Below, piece after piece: positions 22,471 to 34,986 of a stretch of 64,000 nucleotides of DNA. Source of the DNA: Solanum dulcamara (lineage: Eukaryota; Streptophyta; Magnoliopsida; Solanales; Solanaceae); contig NC_077242.1 of the NCBI RefSeq assembly GCF_947179165.1, forward strand, positions 37,395,097 through 37,459,096, in the 5' to 3' direction. How positions within the stretch are numbered: position 1 is the first letter of the stretch; each line of letters opens with the position of its first letter. Made by a program: the position numbers and the translations under genes. Under the pieces are notes generated by a model. It was not told the DNA's origin and made no database searches. It saw nothing but the letters and a program-made list of their open reading frames with translations.

Positions 22471-23799
22471 GAAGGAAGTGTACTAGTCCGTGTATGAATC
22501 ATAGAAGTGAGTCGTAGGGTCGTGGTCCAATTCTTGCAAAAGAAAAGTCTTAGTACTTTAAACACGACTAGCAAGACAGGTTGTAGTGTCGATGATGAGT
22601 CGTAACCTAGACTCATTATAAAACATGAGATTTTACCTAGCACCGAGTGGACCTTAGGATAGGTATTCTCTCTCGTAGTAAAGGCAAGAGACCCGTAGTA
22701 AGATCCCTTTGTCCCATAACTACGTTTCACCGTAGGATAAATGATCACATGTAGAAGAGGCTTGATTTTTTATGGTTCAAGGCATGGTAGAGTCTACCTT
22801 GGAAAGTGGTCTCCCCCATTCTTCCGGTGTAGGGGTAACATTGGGACTCCATATTATAGCTCATATGATTTATTTTGGTTAACGGTTTCTCTCACAAAGG
22901 TACAATGTCCCTTTTTCCAATGTTTAAGGTATTTTTTACTATGGCTAATATGTCTCTCACAAAGTAAAGTATGTTTCTTTCACCGATGGTTTATGCCTCT
23001 AAATGTAATTTAATACCCTTACTACTACTTATGAACTTGCAAGATCTTTTATGATTCCTCATTATGATTCATCACTATCCATGCATTGTATGAGTTCTCT
23101 TCATAATATTTTATTATGGTTTTAAATTACAAAAGCCTTACTCTTGATTCATTACCACGTATAAATGGTTCATTATGGTTTTAAATTACAAAAGCCTTAC
23201 TCCTTATTCATAACCACGTATAAATGGTTTACTTATTATGTGATTTAGCCTTGATCGTACGTCATAGATTTTATGTCATGTATTGTATTGCTCACATACT
23301 TTGTACATTTAAATTTCTCATGCATACTTTTTTTCCTACATTGTATTATAATGTAGGGATTGGCGATCACCATACATACTCTCGTGCTTAGATAAGATCC
23401 ATCTTATTCTTCTGGCTAGTCGGTGATCCATTTTGAAGAGTTTGTGGTGAGTCCTCATGCATCGAGAGCAAACCGACTCATTCTTTCTCTTATTTTCCTT
23501 TCTAGACTATGATTATTTTATGACACTATTTCATGTTGTGTACTTACTTTCATTCAGGGTGAGCTAGGAACATGTCCTAGTTTCCCTCTAATAGTCATGT
23601 AGAGGCTTTTTGGACATATGTGTAAGGAGTCTATGTTGTCTTGATTCACTCTATTTAAACTATTTCTACTTTGACTTTCATGAGTTTCCTTTTATTTCTT
23701 ACCTTATGTATGCCTATGATATGCTAAGAGGCTTGGTTGGGGTTTCTTCGGGAATCCTAATTTTTATGTCACATCTAGGCCCTAGTTTGGGTTGTGATA
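22471..23799 (+). mobile_element. Forward LTR, right arm of the inverted repeat
   Basis: Mirror image of 20999-22470 with an inner deletion of roughly 200 bases. It ends CTAGTTTGGGTTGTGATA at 23799, matching the reverse complement of the left arm start. No primer site follows; the next sequence is minus-strand pol of an unrelated element. Confidence 0.7.
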
Positions 23800-24790
23800 T
23801 TTGCTGGCATAGTGTATGGGAAGCAGAATCTTCTGACATCTCGACAGTAAGACTTTGCCAAGCAACACTCCACAAGAATCACAGATGACCTCAAACAGTT
23901 GGGTCCAATACGGAGTAGTAAATATTGGGGACAAATTAACTTCTCCTTCAACCATTTAAACACTCTCAAACATGCATCATCATAAAAAACTTCATGACCT
24001 TCTCTGGTAATTTGAACAGTGTGTGTGCAATTTTGGGAAAGTCCTTGATGAACCTATAGTAGAAGCCAGCATGCCCCAAAAAACTTCTCATACCATATGC
24101 AGATACTTGTGCGGGAAATTTCTCAATCATCTCAATTTATCTTTATCAACCTCAATGCCTTTATGGAGATTCGGTAGGCCAAGACTGTACCTTCTTTCAT
24201 TATTAAGTGGCATTTCTCCCAATTAAGTACCAGATTGCACTCTTCACATCTCTTTAGGAAATAATTCAAATGGACAAGCAATCACGAATGAGCCGCTTAC
24301 CATAGAGACTTCATTAATAAATAGATCAATCCTGTCCTCTACCATATCTAACAATATGGAAATCACAATGCTGAAATATTGTTGGTGCATTAAACAACCC
24401 GAATAACATTCGCTTGAATGCCAACATTCTATATGGACAGGTGAAAGTGGTCTTCTCTTGGTCTTTAGGTGCAATCGATATCTAATTGTAACCTGACTAA
24501 CTATCCATAAAACAATATTATCCTTTCTAGCAAGACGGTATAACATCAGATCCATGAAAAACATAGGAGAATGATCTTCTTTGGTCCATGTATTTAGGTT
24601 TCTATAAGACATCAAAACTCTTAAACCTGTGAATGGCCTCATCGAAATGATCTCATTCTTCGCATTTGGAACCACAGTGATTCTTCCCTTCTTTGGAACA
24701 CGTTGGACTTGTCTCACCCATTTATTGTTGTCAATAGGGTAAACAACACCAACATCCAACCACTTCTATGATTTTCTCATAACACTCCCA
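23800..24790 (-). pseudogene. Reverse transcriptase/RNase H remnant, Athila/Tat-like
   Basis: On the minus strand, 24759-24244 reads MDVGVVYPIDNNKWVRQVQR, then VPKKGRITVVPNAKNEI, RPFTGLRVLMSYRNLNTWTK and SILLDMVEDRIDLFINEVSM. Relatives have LD.GVIYPI..S.WVSPVQ, VPKKGG.TVV, MDYRKLN and VFMDDFS, so the catalytic FMDD has become FINE. A frameshift after NIVLW displaces the YSGYNQI region. Further left (24240-23800) come KGIEVDKDK and then pieces resembling CDASG.ALG and HPIHYASK, the RNase H part, all broken by stops. RT copies element RNA into DNA; this copy cannot. The right end joins the non-coding stretch 24791-25859, the left end abuts the LTR at 23799. Confidence 0.8.
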
Positions 24791-25859
24791 ACTTAGGCTT
24801 TTAACTTCTACTTTCACAATTTCAATTTCAAAGAGGTAAAAGGCATTCAAAAGAGCAATTTCTTTTAAAAAGTTTGTAAAACTTGTAATAAGATTGCTAA
24901 TAAAAGGGATTAGGCTCAACGAGGACAACTAAGGATATATTTAGTACAAAGGTGGGATTTTTAGGCCAAGTGGACTTGAAGAAAAATCAAGAATGCCTAG
25001 ATTATTTTCCCAACCAAACTTAATTAAGATCAATATTTCAAGAGCAACTAGACAATTTCTAGGTAGCATAAGAGAAAATAAGGCATTATTCAACAACTCA
25101 CCACACATGGCATGCAAATCAACCCAAATGCTTCAAAATTATATTTCCTTTTCTGCTTACAAGTGGCATCAACCCGCTAATGAATCAAAAATCACAAAAA
25201 GAGTAACAAGATTTGTCAAAAACTAGAGGGGTATGATATATGCAAGACTATATTCTTAGTACCAGCCAAGACACGGCCTCTAAAAAGGAAATAATTTAGA
25301 CCTTATGAAAACTGTCAACCAATCCATCTTGGGAAAATGTATACATCTATTCAGGAATGGCTACTCAAACTTCACCTCAAATGGTTAGTCCGACTTCACC
25401 CTATACATATAGCTACTCAGACTTTACCAAACAACAACACTCAAACACAGCCACAACCAACCGATTATTTTTTCTTAAGAAAGTCATCATTATATCAATG
25501 ATAAGGCATATCCAATCAATAAAACTATTAAAACAAAGAAAATACCAAATGAACTAAGAAAGATATAACAATGTAAAAGCAAAAACAACTAATCAATCAC
25601 AATCAAAATCAAAAGCTCAACAAAGGTGCATTCTCGACTAAATTAACAAGGTCCGGCAAGGGCACATTAATCTATAAGAAAACAAAATAAGCACGGCAAG
25701 GACACAATTAAATCCATAAAAAACAAAATATGCCCAGCAAGGGAATAATCAAACTACTCATAAGCAATAAATAATCAAAAGGGAGGCAACCCCAACAAAA
25801 AATAAAATAGTTTTCTCACAGTACAAATATCATACAGAGAATACTAGAAGCTCCATGAA
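24791..25859 (-). other. Internal region without recognisable coding
   Basis: It lies between the RT remnant and the accessory ORF of the same reverse element. Only short open frames are present, with no gag, zinc-knuckle or protease motif that I can recognise. The sequence is A-rich on the plus strand, with repeated AAAACAAAATAWGCMCRGCAAGG-like phrases around 25640-25745. Confidence 0.5.
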
Positions 25860-27194
25860 ATGCCTCATGTGGAGTTCGAGTCAAATGGAGAAGAAAAATC
25901 ATCATTAAAAGCACCGCTACCATATAATTTCTTGAGATTGTCCATCAACCTGTTCATGAACATGCTCTTTTTCTTATTGTGCTCCCTGAATTTCCTCTAA
26001 TACTGCTCGATCTTACCTAGACGCCAACTCATATGCTCAACCCAGGCACTTATAGCTCTATGAGTAGCAGCTACTGAACAGATAGTGGGTAGAGGATCAA
26101 CCTCAAAAGTGAGGTCTTTGGATGATATACTAGAAAGGATAGCTACTAACTGTCGAATATGAGCATGCACTCCATGTACATGGGTGGAGGAACCACCGGC
26201 CTCAAGAATAGACTCAGTGAACTGACCAAACGTAGAATCTAATTATCAATCTTCCTCTTTTTGTGTACAATTCCTTGGCCAACTTTTTTCCTAAATGGGT
26301 GAATCTATTATCCTGGTTTCTTTCCTCATCGGTGGGGTACTTCATCACCCCAGTATTATAGTATAGTTGAGTGATCAATGATGGCAAAAAAATTCTATTC
26401 GCTCTCCCCTAAGTCAACTCAATTATGTGATCTACAATGAGTTGCCCCACATTTAGATCAAACCCAACCATAATAGCGGAAATGACAAAGGCTCGGTCTA
26501 GTATCACCTCAGTGTCATGGGTGGAGGGAATGATCCAAGAACTTATGATAAAAATCCAATCTTTGACTTTATTGATGAATTCATGTACATTTATCCACTT
26601 ATTTGACATGAACCATTCTGGAGATACTCAATCATCAGATTTGTCCATGAGCCATTGATTCCCCAACTCTTTGTAGTGCTTCATGTATACTTTAATATTA
26701 GCATCGGAGAGACCATACAATGCTTTGATGATGTTTTTGGCTAAAGTTGAATTGTACACCCCATAAGGTGGTCACCTTAGCCTCTCCAAAGTTGGTTTGT
26801 AGACCATTAGCATAGAAGTCCACAACTAGAGTATGGTAACTCTTGATAGGCTGTACAACAAAGCACATCCATTTACTTATCACAAGTCGGCCATAGAGTC
26901 CAGCAACCCATCCTCGAGCATGTCCAAACATATCCCTTTTGTTTTTCACTACCCCTCGGCCCAGGTATTCATCATCTTTTGTATCTTTTCTTTGATTTCT
27001 GAATCTTGAAATTTTATTAGTTTGTCTTGGTGGCAAACACCCAAGATTTCATCCATATTAATAACCCCTTCTTTTTGAAAGTCCAAATCTAATTTTCTAT
27101 TTTTGACCACTAAATGAGGAGCATGACATGCTCTATTTCTTATTTTTATGTTATTCTTCAAAGTCACAATTTCAAACTCATGTTGGATCAACAC
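25860..27194 (-). pseudogene. Accessory ORF of the reverse Athila-like element, broken
   Basis: Minus-strand fragments in order include a piece around 27194-26949, HTLVVDFYANGLQTNFGEAK (about 26848-26780, the VREFYAN position of the family), WINVHEFINKVKDWIFIISS, IPSTHDTEVILDRAFVISAI and MVGFDLNVGQLIVDHI (26609-26409). The H-N/D-T and D..R....I..G..INVG spacing matches the plant LTR-element ORF called putative plant transposon protein, also seen at 12188-13697. Here it lies between the primer site and pol, the gag position. It needs several frame changes and includes stops after HIIELT and elsewhere. Function unknown in the family. Confidence 0.6.
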
Positions 27195-27544
27195 ATGGCA
27201 CCGAGTTAGGTAAAAAATTTGAAATCATCCCTTATTTTAAGAATTAGATATTGTAGATTCTCATCATGTCCAATCTTTTGGGCCATGCTTATGAGCCAAG
27301 ATTGACTCATCATACCTAATTTTTCATATATTTGTTCATCTAGAGAAGTATTTACATAACTACCCCCAACATGAAATACTGCACAACATGTCCATGGGTC
27401 ATCAACATAAGTATGAAAACCTCCAAACACTGTTCCTTCACACGATGCTGTAGAAATAAAACAAAAAAACAAGAACAAATATTCATAATTTGGATAAAAA
27501 CTAGTAAACTATAAAATTTAAATCAATTCAATTCGCAAAATATT
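27195..27544 (-). other. Leader region with an unrecognised 90-codon frame
   Basis: Between the primer site and the accessory ORF. The minus frame 27478-27206 is open for 90 codons and starts with a hydrophobic run (MFLFFCFISTASC), but I recognise no family and it may be chance. Confidence 0.35.
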
Positions 27545-27562
27545 TTCCTGGCAACGGAGCCA
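27545..27562 (-). other. Primer binding site, tRNA-Asp type
   Basis: On the minus strand it reads TGGCTCCGTTGCCAGGAA, close to the TGGCGCCGTTGCC site used by Athila-type elements and thought to pair with tRNA-Asp. It is 4 bases from the LTR end at 27567 and so fixes the orientation of the whole reverse element. Confidence 0.8.
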
Positions 27563-27566
27563 TATT

Positions 27567-28927
27567 TGATAACTCTCAACTACACGCTTATGATTTAAAG
27601 TGTAGGCGGTTGTTATTAATATAAATACAAGTAAGTGTCAGCGTAGAATCCCACAAGGAAAAATGTGTAAGAAATTAAAGAAATAAAGGATTACAAGCTA
27701 CTAGTGTGAATCTGCATTAAAAGATACAATTATATCTAAAGACAGAGGTAATAAATTAGGATAAGGGGATAGGAAAGAACAAGGAACAAAGACTTTTCAA
27801 GCAAGGATACCAATGGGATATGGGAATGGGATATCAATCAACACCTATACAATCTATTGCATACTAGTTCCATATAATCTGAATTAATTATGGTTAAAAT
27901 CATATATGCCTAGAATCTAAATCATCCATTTATTTCTAATATGGACAAATATTTCTCAACTAGTTCTTTCGAACCTAATTGAGTGACAACAAAATTACAT
28001 TAACTATAGGCAATGCATGGATTCACTATTTCTAGCTTAAACCTGATATATGAGTGTCTACACCTCAAATTATACACCAATCAACTTTTCTCAACCTCAG
28101 TTGACTCTTTCAAGCTCAATCAAAGTAAATAGGAATCCCAATGAGTGACCAAATCCATAGAAAATCAATTACAATATGAAATTAATTGGATAATCAAAAA
28201 TCCAATTTATAAAAGAGAAAATTTTCAACTAATTACAAAATCACAGGATGAAAATTAATAACCCACAAATTGTTTATTGCTACTAAAAAATCCAAATCAC
28301 CATAATAACTACACCTAAAATTAAGTAATACAAAGCAAAGACTTGAATAAATCATAAAAATTCATTTCAAATTATGGTCTTAATCTTCACTCTTATGTGT
28401 TTTTTGTGGAAACCTTGGTCTCAAATCTAAGCCAAGCTCGAAAATATCCAAGTCTAATTAGTATCCCTACAAAAATAGTTGTTCATCAGTGTATATTATG
28501 AATTGACATTAAATTGTGAAGTCAAAGAACTACCACTGATGCCTGCCAAATTTCTTCTCCACGTTCACAGGGATCTGTCTCCATTTGTGGATCACTGCCA
28601 CATTGTACTCTGCGTTTGCAAACCTTGGTTGATCGGGTCTCTACGTTTGGGGATGACTTTGTCTGTGTTTACAGTCTTTTTTTGACCAAGAATCTAGGTT
28701 CGCGAGTCTGTTGACTACGTTTGAGGAAATAAATAACCATGACAACATTATTTCATATTTATTCTCCTATTTTGCCTTAATTTTCATTCTGTTCCATTAA
28801 AACTCCTTGCCAACAAAAATATACCTGAAAAAAATATATGCAAAGATTAGTTAGCCTTTTTCTCTACTTGAGTGCCATAAAATCATATGAAAATTGCTCC
28901 AAATGAGTGAAAATCACCCACTCATCA
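27567..28927 (-). mobile_element. LTR of the reverse Athila-like element
   Basis: On the plus strand it runs from TGATAACTCTCAACTACACG to ACCCACTCATCA, so on the minus strand it starts TGATGAGTGGGT and ends in GAGTTATCA, with 1,361 bp between. TG..CA ends and the adjacent primer site support it as a 5' LTR. On its far side (28928-28945) the minus strand reads GTGCTAGGGGATT, which could be a polypurine tract; if so this LTR is shared by two tandem elements. Confidence 0.8.
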
Positions 28928-29730
28928 AATCCCCTAGCACAAAGTTGAGTTGAAATCTTCCTTACTAATTGAGTTTTGATATAAAATTTTACTTGGATTA
29001 ATTTCAAATGATCGTATCTCTTAGAAATTTAAAAGCTAGGTAGCCCATGACCTACAATAATAAAGGTCTATGAATCTTATTTCCAACATCACCAAGTTTG
29101 CCTCATTTGAAATTCATAGTTAAAAAGTTATGCACTTTTTGGTGAATCATTGTAAAACATTCACATTTTTACATACTGGATATACAACCAGTATAATATA
29201 TGATGGATGGTGAAGCCATCCATAACAAGCTTTCTAGGTTTTTTTCCCCAAAAATTTCTTTTAAGTCTTCCAAGGTTATTTTTGTCCTTTCCAAAGCTTT
29301 TAAACCCTATTCTAAATTATTTTTGGGTGTTTAAAAGGAGTATATCATTCAACTAAATAGATTTCTCTCATGATCATCAATATGAACATCCTATAGTTCA
29401 TATTCTCCATCAAGAACCCTAAAGCTTTAAAGTCAAAAAATTCAAGAACATCACACTTTTACAGACTGGTTATACAACAAGTATAGTATTTTATGGATGG
29501 TAAGTCCATCAAAAAGAGCTAGCTAGGTTTTTCTGCAGAAATTTCTTGTAAGTCTTCTAGGGTTATTTTTTCATTTCTAAAGCTTTTTAACCCTATTAGA
29601 AATTTTTTTTGAGTGTTTAAAAGGAGTATATCATTCAAATAACTAGTTTTCTATTATAATCATCAATCTGTACATCCTAGTTTATTAGATTCTTTGAAAA
29701 CCCACCTAAACTCACCTAGGTCGTCATGAT
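28928..29730 (-). repeat. LTR-like region with a 290-bp tandem duplication
   Basis: Two direct copies lie side by side, about 29158-29447 and 29448-29695, each with ACTGGNTATACAACNAGTATA, a GGATGG..G.A..CCATC near-palindrome, AAGTCTTCYARGGTTATT and AGGAGTATATCATTCAA. By eye they are about 85% alike. The rest (28928-29157) resembles retrotransposon U3 sequence without any gene. Confidence 0.7.
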
Positions 29731-31905
29731 CCAGACTAGGGCCTGGACAAGACATGAAGATCGGGAACTTGTACCCCAACCAAGCCTCTTAGCATACATC
29801 GCATTCATAATGTAAGATAAAATATAATCAAAATTAGCGGAAGAATAAACTTAAACATAGATGTCTAGAAATAAAAATAAAATCTCAAGTCATATGTCCA
29901 AACGAACTACATACCTCTTATGTGTAAATATGCCTCTATCATACTAACATAGGTGGGGGCATAGAACAAGCCACTATCTCCCCAAACAAGAATGAAATAT
30001 CCAAAAATAGCAACATAGTCTAGAGGTAGCAAGAATAGAAATAAGATCGATAGGTAGTCCCGGAATCATGAGGATTAGATTTAACGAGGCTAAGACAAGT
30101 CCCTAGCTCACCCTCAATCATAACAAAAGAAATGCCATAGTAAAATATCTTAACATATCATAAGCTAGAAAAATAAGGAGTATTGTTCCCGGAACATGGG
30201 AACTCACCAAAAGTAGTCTTCAACAAAATCTCAACTAGCCACGTAGAGGAGAACGAGGAGGAGAACTGGTCCCTACATGGTGATATCATGTAGGCAAAAG
30301 AGTATGCGTTAGTACTTTGAATGTACTAAGTATGTTAGGATGCATGAACATTGAGGAAACATTATAACATTTATGTAATATGGAACATAATGTAATACAT
30401 GCATAATAAATCATATAGATATCCTTTAAAACATTTATTTTGTGGGAAAATAACCATAACCGACATTTAAGACCATACGAGCTATTACATGGAATCCAAC
30501 ATAACCCTCTACGTTGGCCGGGGAGACTACTTGCCAGGTAGAACTCTGTCAATTTCATTCATTTCTTTAGCTTTAACTTTAAGGGCTTTCATGGATCCAT
30601 TAGCCTAAACCTACAAGGGCATGTTGGCATATAGTTAATGAGACAAGGGGATGCTACTAGGATTCCCTCACCGAATATCACCTCAATGCCTCATTCGGTT
30701 CTAAGTCAATCCCACGGAATACTTTAATACTTCAAAATATTCATAGCATATAACTTGAGAATTCAAACATCATATTTGGTATAATAGCTCATTAAAACAT
30801 TTAATAATTCAAATATGCAAGAATTGTCCTTATTGCATGAAGAATCCATCATTCATATCATTTCATCATTCTTTCATTTCATAAGACTCCCTTTTTGATC
30901 ATAGATATTGCTTTCATAAACATTTATTTGGAGTCAAAGCTTTCAAGTCAAACTTTATTAAAAATATAGTAATACTAGGTGGGTTCAAATCACTTCAACT
31001 TGCAAATATGTATGTAAATAAATATACATAAATACTTTGAAATCCATTAATTAAAAATCATGCTTTAAACAACCCACCATGAATTTCAAGAACCTTTAAA
31101 TAGATAAATAGAGGAATTACTTGTAAACCATCAATTCATACATATAAAATTATGTTGCATCAAAATAGAGCAATAATCATTAGTTTAACCATGATTCATA
31201 CTATTAAGTAAAATTAAGAATTACCATAAGAAAATATTACTTGAAATAAAGAGACTTAATTGAAAGAGTTTTTGGACTACATGGGTGGAAGAACCCATGG
31301 ATAAATACCCATATAACTTAGAGTAGAGCTTAAAGAAAATGAATATAATTTATCATATAATCAAAATAATTTAGACATGAGAGTGGAAGAAATACTCTCA
31401 TTGAAGCCTTACATACCTAGAATCCGAAGCTTTAGTCAGAACCGAAAGACTTAATGAACACTCTTGAGTCCTAGCTTTTCTTCTCGCCGGAACATTTTGT
31501 GTACTACCCGGAGTATATGAATCACCGGAATAGTATTTCTTCACTACTAAGAACTAAAACTATATTTGAGAAAGTGTAAAGAAGTGTATAAAGAGAAGAC
31601 TTGCTTGACAAAGCTTGATGAATAAAATGAGGAAATAAGGTGGGTATTTATAGGTGGGAAAGAGGGACCTAACAATAAATAAAATAATTATAAAGAAAAA
31701 TCTGAAAATTTAGTGGAAAATTATGATGCCATGGATGATGTTAATTGGAGGACAACTTATGTCATGAGTGATGTCAAATATATCTAGATCTTTCTATGGT
31801 AGGTGAAATTAGTTACCTTTAACAGAATACTCCTTTTCGGAGCTGCTTTTGAACAAGATAAATTCCTTATTAGGATTTGGTGTCTTCATAAGAATTGTAT
31901 ATGTA
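29731..31905 (-). mobile_element. Reverse LTR with clear promoter, family B-like
   Basis: It starts CGTCATGATCCAGACTAGGGCC, the worn reverse complement of an LTR end, and shares with 17829-19921 and 20999-22470 the blocks CATACTAACATAGGTGGGGG-like and GGGAGACTACTTGCCA. On the minus strand a TATA box at 31652-31645 precedes a plausible leader. The right limit is uncertain because 31906-31935 is a patchwork of family A scraps. No coding sequence. Confidence 0.65.
31645..31652 (-). promoter_or_regulatory. TATA box (minus strand) of the LTR
   Basis: TATAAATA on the minus strand within CCCACCTATAAATACCC, a near-consensus plant TATA box. It is followed by a pyrimidine-rich, ACTTTCTCAAATATA-containing stretch typical of a transcription start region. 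It is the strongest promoter-like signal in the window. Confidence 0.65.
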
Positions 31906-31935
31906 GAAGACATGCCAAAAGAAAGAAGAATAGGT

Positions 31936-34900
31936 TCAGAAGGCGATGACTGGTGCCCGATTTAGGCACCCAAACATACCCTTAGCCCCACCGAGCATGT
32001 TAGCAGAATAAAGAAATGTAAAAATCAAAAAAGATCGCTAGAGAGCGCACAAAAATAGATGTAGCACATGAACGCCGTTAAGGCCGTCACTAAACACAAG
32101 CCCAAAACACATATATAGAACCCACAACACAAGCCTACAGACCTCTACAAAATGATAGCATAATCAAATGACGGGATAGGGCCCCGTTGTACCCTTAACC
32201 ATTACGTATAAATATACAATGGAAAAGTTAGTGCCAAAATAGGGCTATAGACAAAGGAGCACTGCCAACCAACAGGGTGGATGTCCTAGGTGAACGGATC
32301 AGCAAACCGAGTGTCTGTACCTGCGGGCATGTAACACAGCCCCCCTCCCCCCGAAGAAAGGGGATCAGTATGGAAAATGTACTGAATATATAAAGCATGG
32401 ACTATAATAAGTAAAGCCATTACCAAAACAAAAGGTGCACAAATGAGCAACCTACCCAGAATCCCAAAATGCTTTTCATAAATACAGATATTGTATGCAG
32501 AAAACATATGCCATATCTGTCCCCATTATGGGACCCGATGAACAAATCGTGGTCGTTCCCCATCATCGGCGCCACAGCACATCATAACTCTAGAGTAGGG
32601 AATATCTTCGTAATAGATCATATCATATCAGATAGTCATATCAGATCATATCATATCATATGTGTACATGGCACATCATAACTCCATAAATCCCATGTAC
32701 AGGTCGTACCTGCCCTCTCACGTCAGGGCACGATGAACAATGCAGAGAAGTACGCATGATAACAAATCCTGGCCCGGGCTCAGTGAAGGAAGCATTGAGG
32801 CATCTACCAGTGGAGTAGTGAGAAACTATATGCAATTTAAAATACAAGACATTTCTAGATACTCGAGAGCATAACTCTGATGATAAGTCATATAAGAGAA
32901 ATTGAGCAATAATCATAGTGCATGTCTTTTAGATGTCACGATGGTGTATGTCAAAATAGTCTTTCTGAAATCATTTCCATATTTCCAGATATATCATGGG
33001 GCTCAATGGAATAATTAAAATAAGCTATCGTTCAAAATCAAGATAAGAATCATATTAAGTACCTTTTGAAAGTCACTATGGATTACATCAAAATGGAACT
33101 TCTGGAATTATATACTCATATCAAAGCACGATAAAATTTCCTTTGGAAACCAAGAAATTGGCCATCCTAGTGGCTCTAAGAATAGGAACTTCTTTGGAAC
33201 CATAAAAAAGTCATATACTTGCTTCATAAAAATCATGCCAAAAGGGAAGATTAGCTTTACATATTTGTGCCTAAAACATGCCAAGAGATAGAACAATCTT
33301 AATACACTTATGCCGAAGACATTCCAAAAGAAAGTATAATCCTTACATACTTATGCCAAAAATATGCCAAATGAAAAAAACGTTAGCTTTACATACCTCT
33401 TACGGATTACTCTTAATACGTTCGCCTCGTCGTCTCTTGAACCTATTTAACATGAAAGTAATACGAATATCAACCATCCCTGACTTTTCAGCATCTTAAG
33501 TTGCACACGAGTATTCATAGAACTTCTACAGCCAACCAACAACAACCACCTGCAGATCATATACAAATAAAATATGGCAACATTACACAACATAAGCTCC
33601 AAACAACTTGCTGAAAATTACGATACCAAAATAGGGTTTCTAGTCTTTATTTCATAAAACCTTTAACCCTAAGAAATGGAGGGTCATGTGGCTGAAACCA
33701 GAAGCTTACACACCTCTTTTAGAATACTTTTAGTCCCTGCAATACACAACCACACCACCTACATCCGCAGCACCACAGCACAACATCCTACGCGATTTCA
33801 ATTTAACTATAACATCTTCAATTTAGATTATTTCTAACGTCAAACATCTTTATGAAATTTTCATATATACAGCCACATACAAGCTTTTTAATACACTCCA
33901 TAACAACACCATAAACTCCAAATTGAAAGAAAAACCCTTACCTTACCCGAAATTGGCCAAAGCTTGTCAAAACTTGCCTCGGAAGTTCTTCTAGCGTGGC
34001 TGAAATATCGTGGCTGTTTGTTGTCCACTTGGTGCTGCTCCAAACCTTAACTTTAAATTATTGACACACTCATAACATGTCCAAACCCTTAACAAAACAT
34101 GGGAGAAGAGAACCAAGCCATACCTTGTTAAAACTTGCTAAAACTTGTCTCAGAAATTCTCCTAACATGCTGAAAATTAGCGGATTATTTGTATCTCTTC
34201 CTTGCTGCACCAAAGTGAAATTTAATGTTATTAAACACCGCTATATCACCGTAGGATACCTTAAATAATTAATTCATGGAACGGAATCAAAGTGCTTACC
34301 TTGTTTTCCTCCAAGCCGTGGCTGCCCTCTTCCTCTCTCACGTTTTTCTCTCTGTTTTTTTGGCTAAGGAAGTTGAAACTGAGATATTCATCAGCATAAC
34401 ATACATATATACACCTCCTTAGGAGGTGACACATGGCAGCCCCTAGGGGTGACATGTGGCAGCCCCCTAGGGCACCACTTCAATCATGCATCCAATCCAA
34501 AGCTTCCATGTGGCAGCATGGGACCCACCTTAAGTAGGTGTCTCACCTACTTGGTCCAAGTAGGTACATCACCTACTTAGTCCAAGTAGGTGCATCACCT
34601 GCTTGCTTCCAAGTAGGTGCACGCCTCCTTCTGTCTCTTCCGTGGATTCATAATCTCGTCTTACTTTAAGAGCCTATAAAATCCTTACTACGGAAGCTCA
34701 ACATGTACTCCAGTAGCTTAAGTATGTAACACGTCCAAGTTGGTATCTTACGCAAGTAGATTGGATCCTATGACTCACTACTTAACCTCCAACTTCTTCC
34801 GAATTCTTATAACCCTATTTCCAATCTTCTCTCTTATGGAGTATCTCCTTCTCCTTTCCTTAGGATTATTTGATAGCATTATAGATTACCCAACTCACAT

Positions 34901-34986
34901 GACGACTTCTAAGAAACTTAAGAGCCTTTCCAGAAACTTAAGAAGCTTAAAAAACGTTCCAAGGTACCAAAGTACGGGGTGTAACA
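31936..34986 (-). mobile_element. Reverse family A LTR, uninterrupted
   Basis: About 3.05 kb, aligning with 1399-2239 plus 10004-12187. The right end is CGGGGTGTAACA at 34975-34986, the complement of the LTR start. The left end lacks about 30 bases of the usual terminus, and no primer site precedes it. It holds the single TCAGT at 32780-32784 that corresponds to the insertion site of the nested element, the palindrome cluster (34535-34620) and a TATA-like box near 34405-34411. Its right-hand 1.1 kb is the first unit of a three-unit tandem array. Confidence 0.85.
32780..32784. other. Paralogous empty site for the nested insertion
   Basis: CCGGGCTCAGTGAAGGAAGCATT reads straight through here, while 2235-10003 has the same flanks split by 7.8 kb with TCAGT on each side. 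Confidence 0.9.

Noticed and set aside
23800..23830. Primer site after the forward LTR ending at 23799
   Set aside because: The sequence TTTGCTGGCATAGTG does not match any tRNA 3' end that I can recognise.
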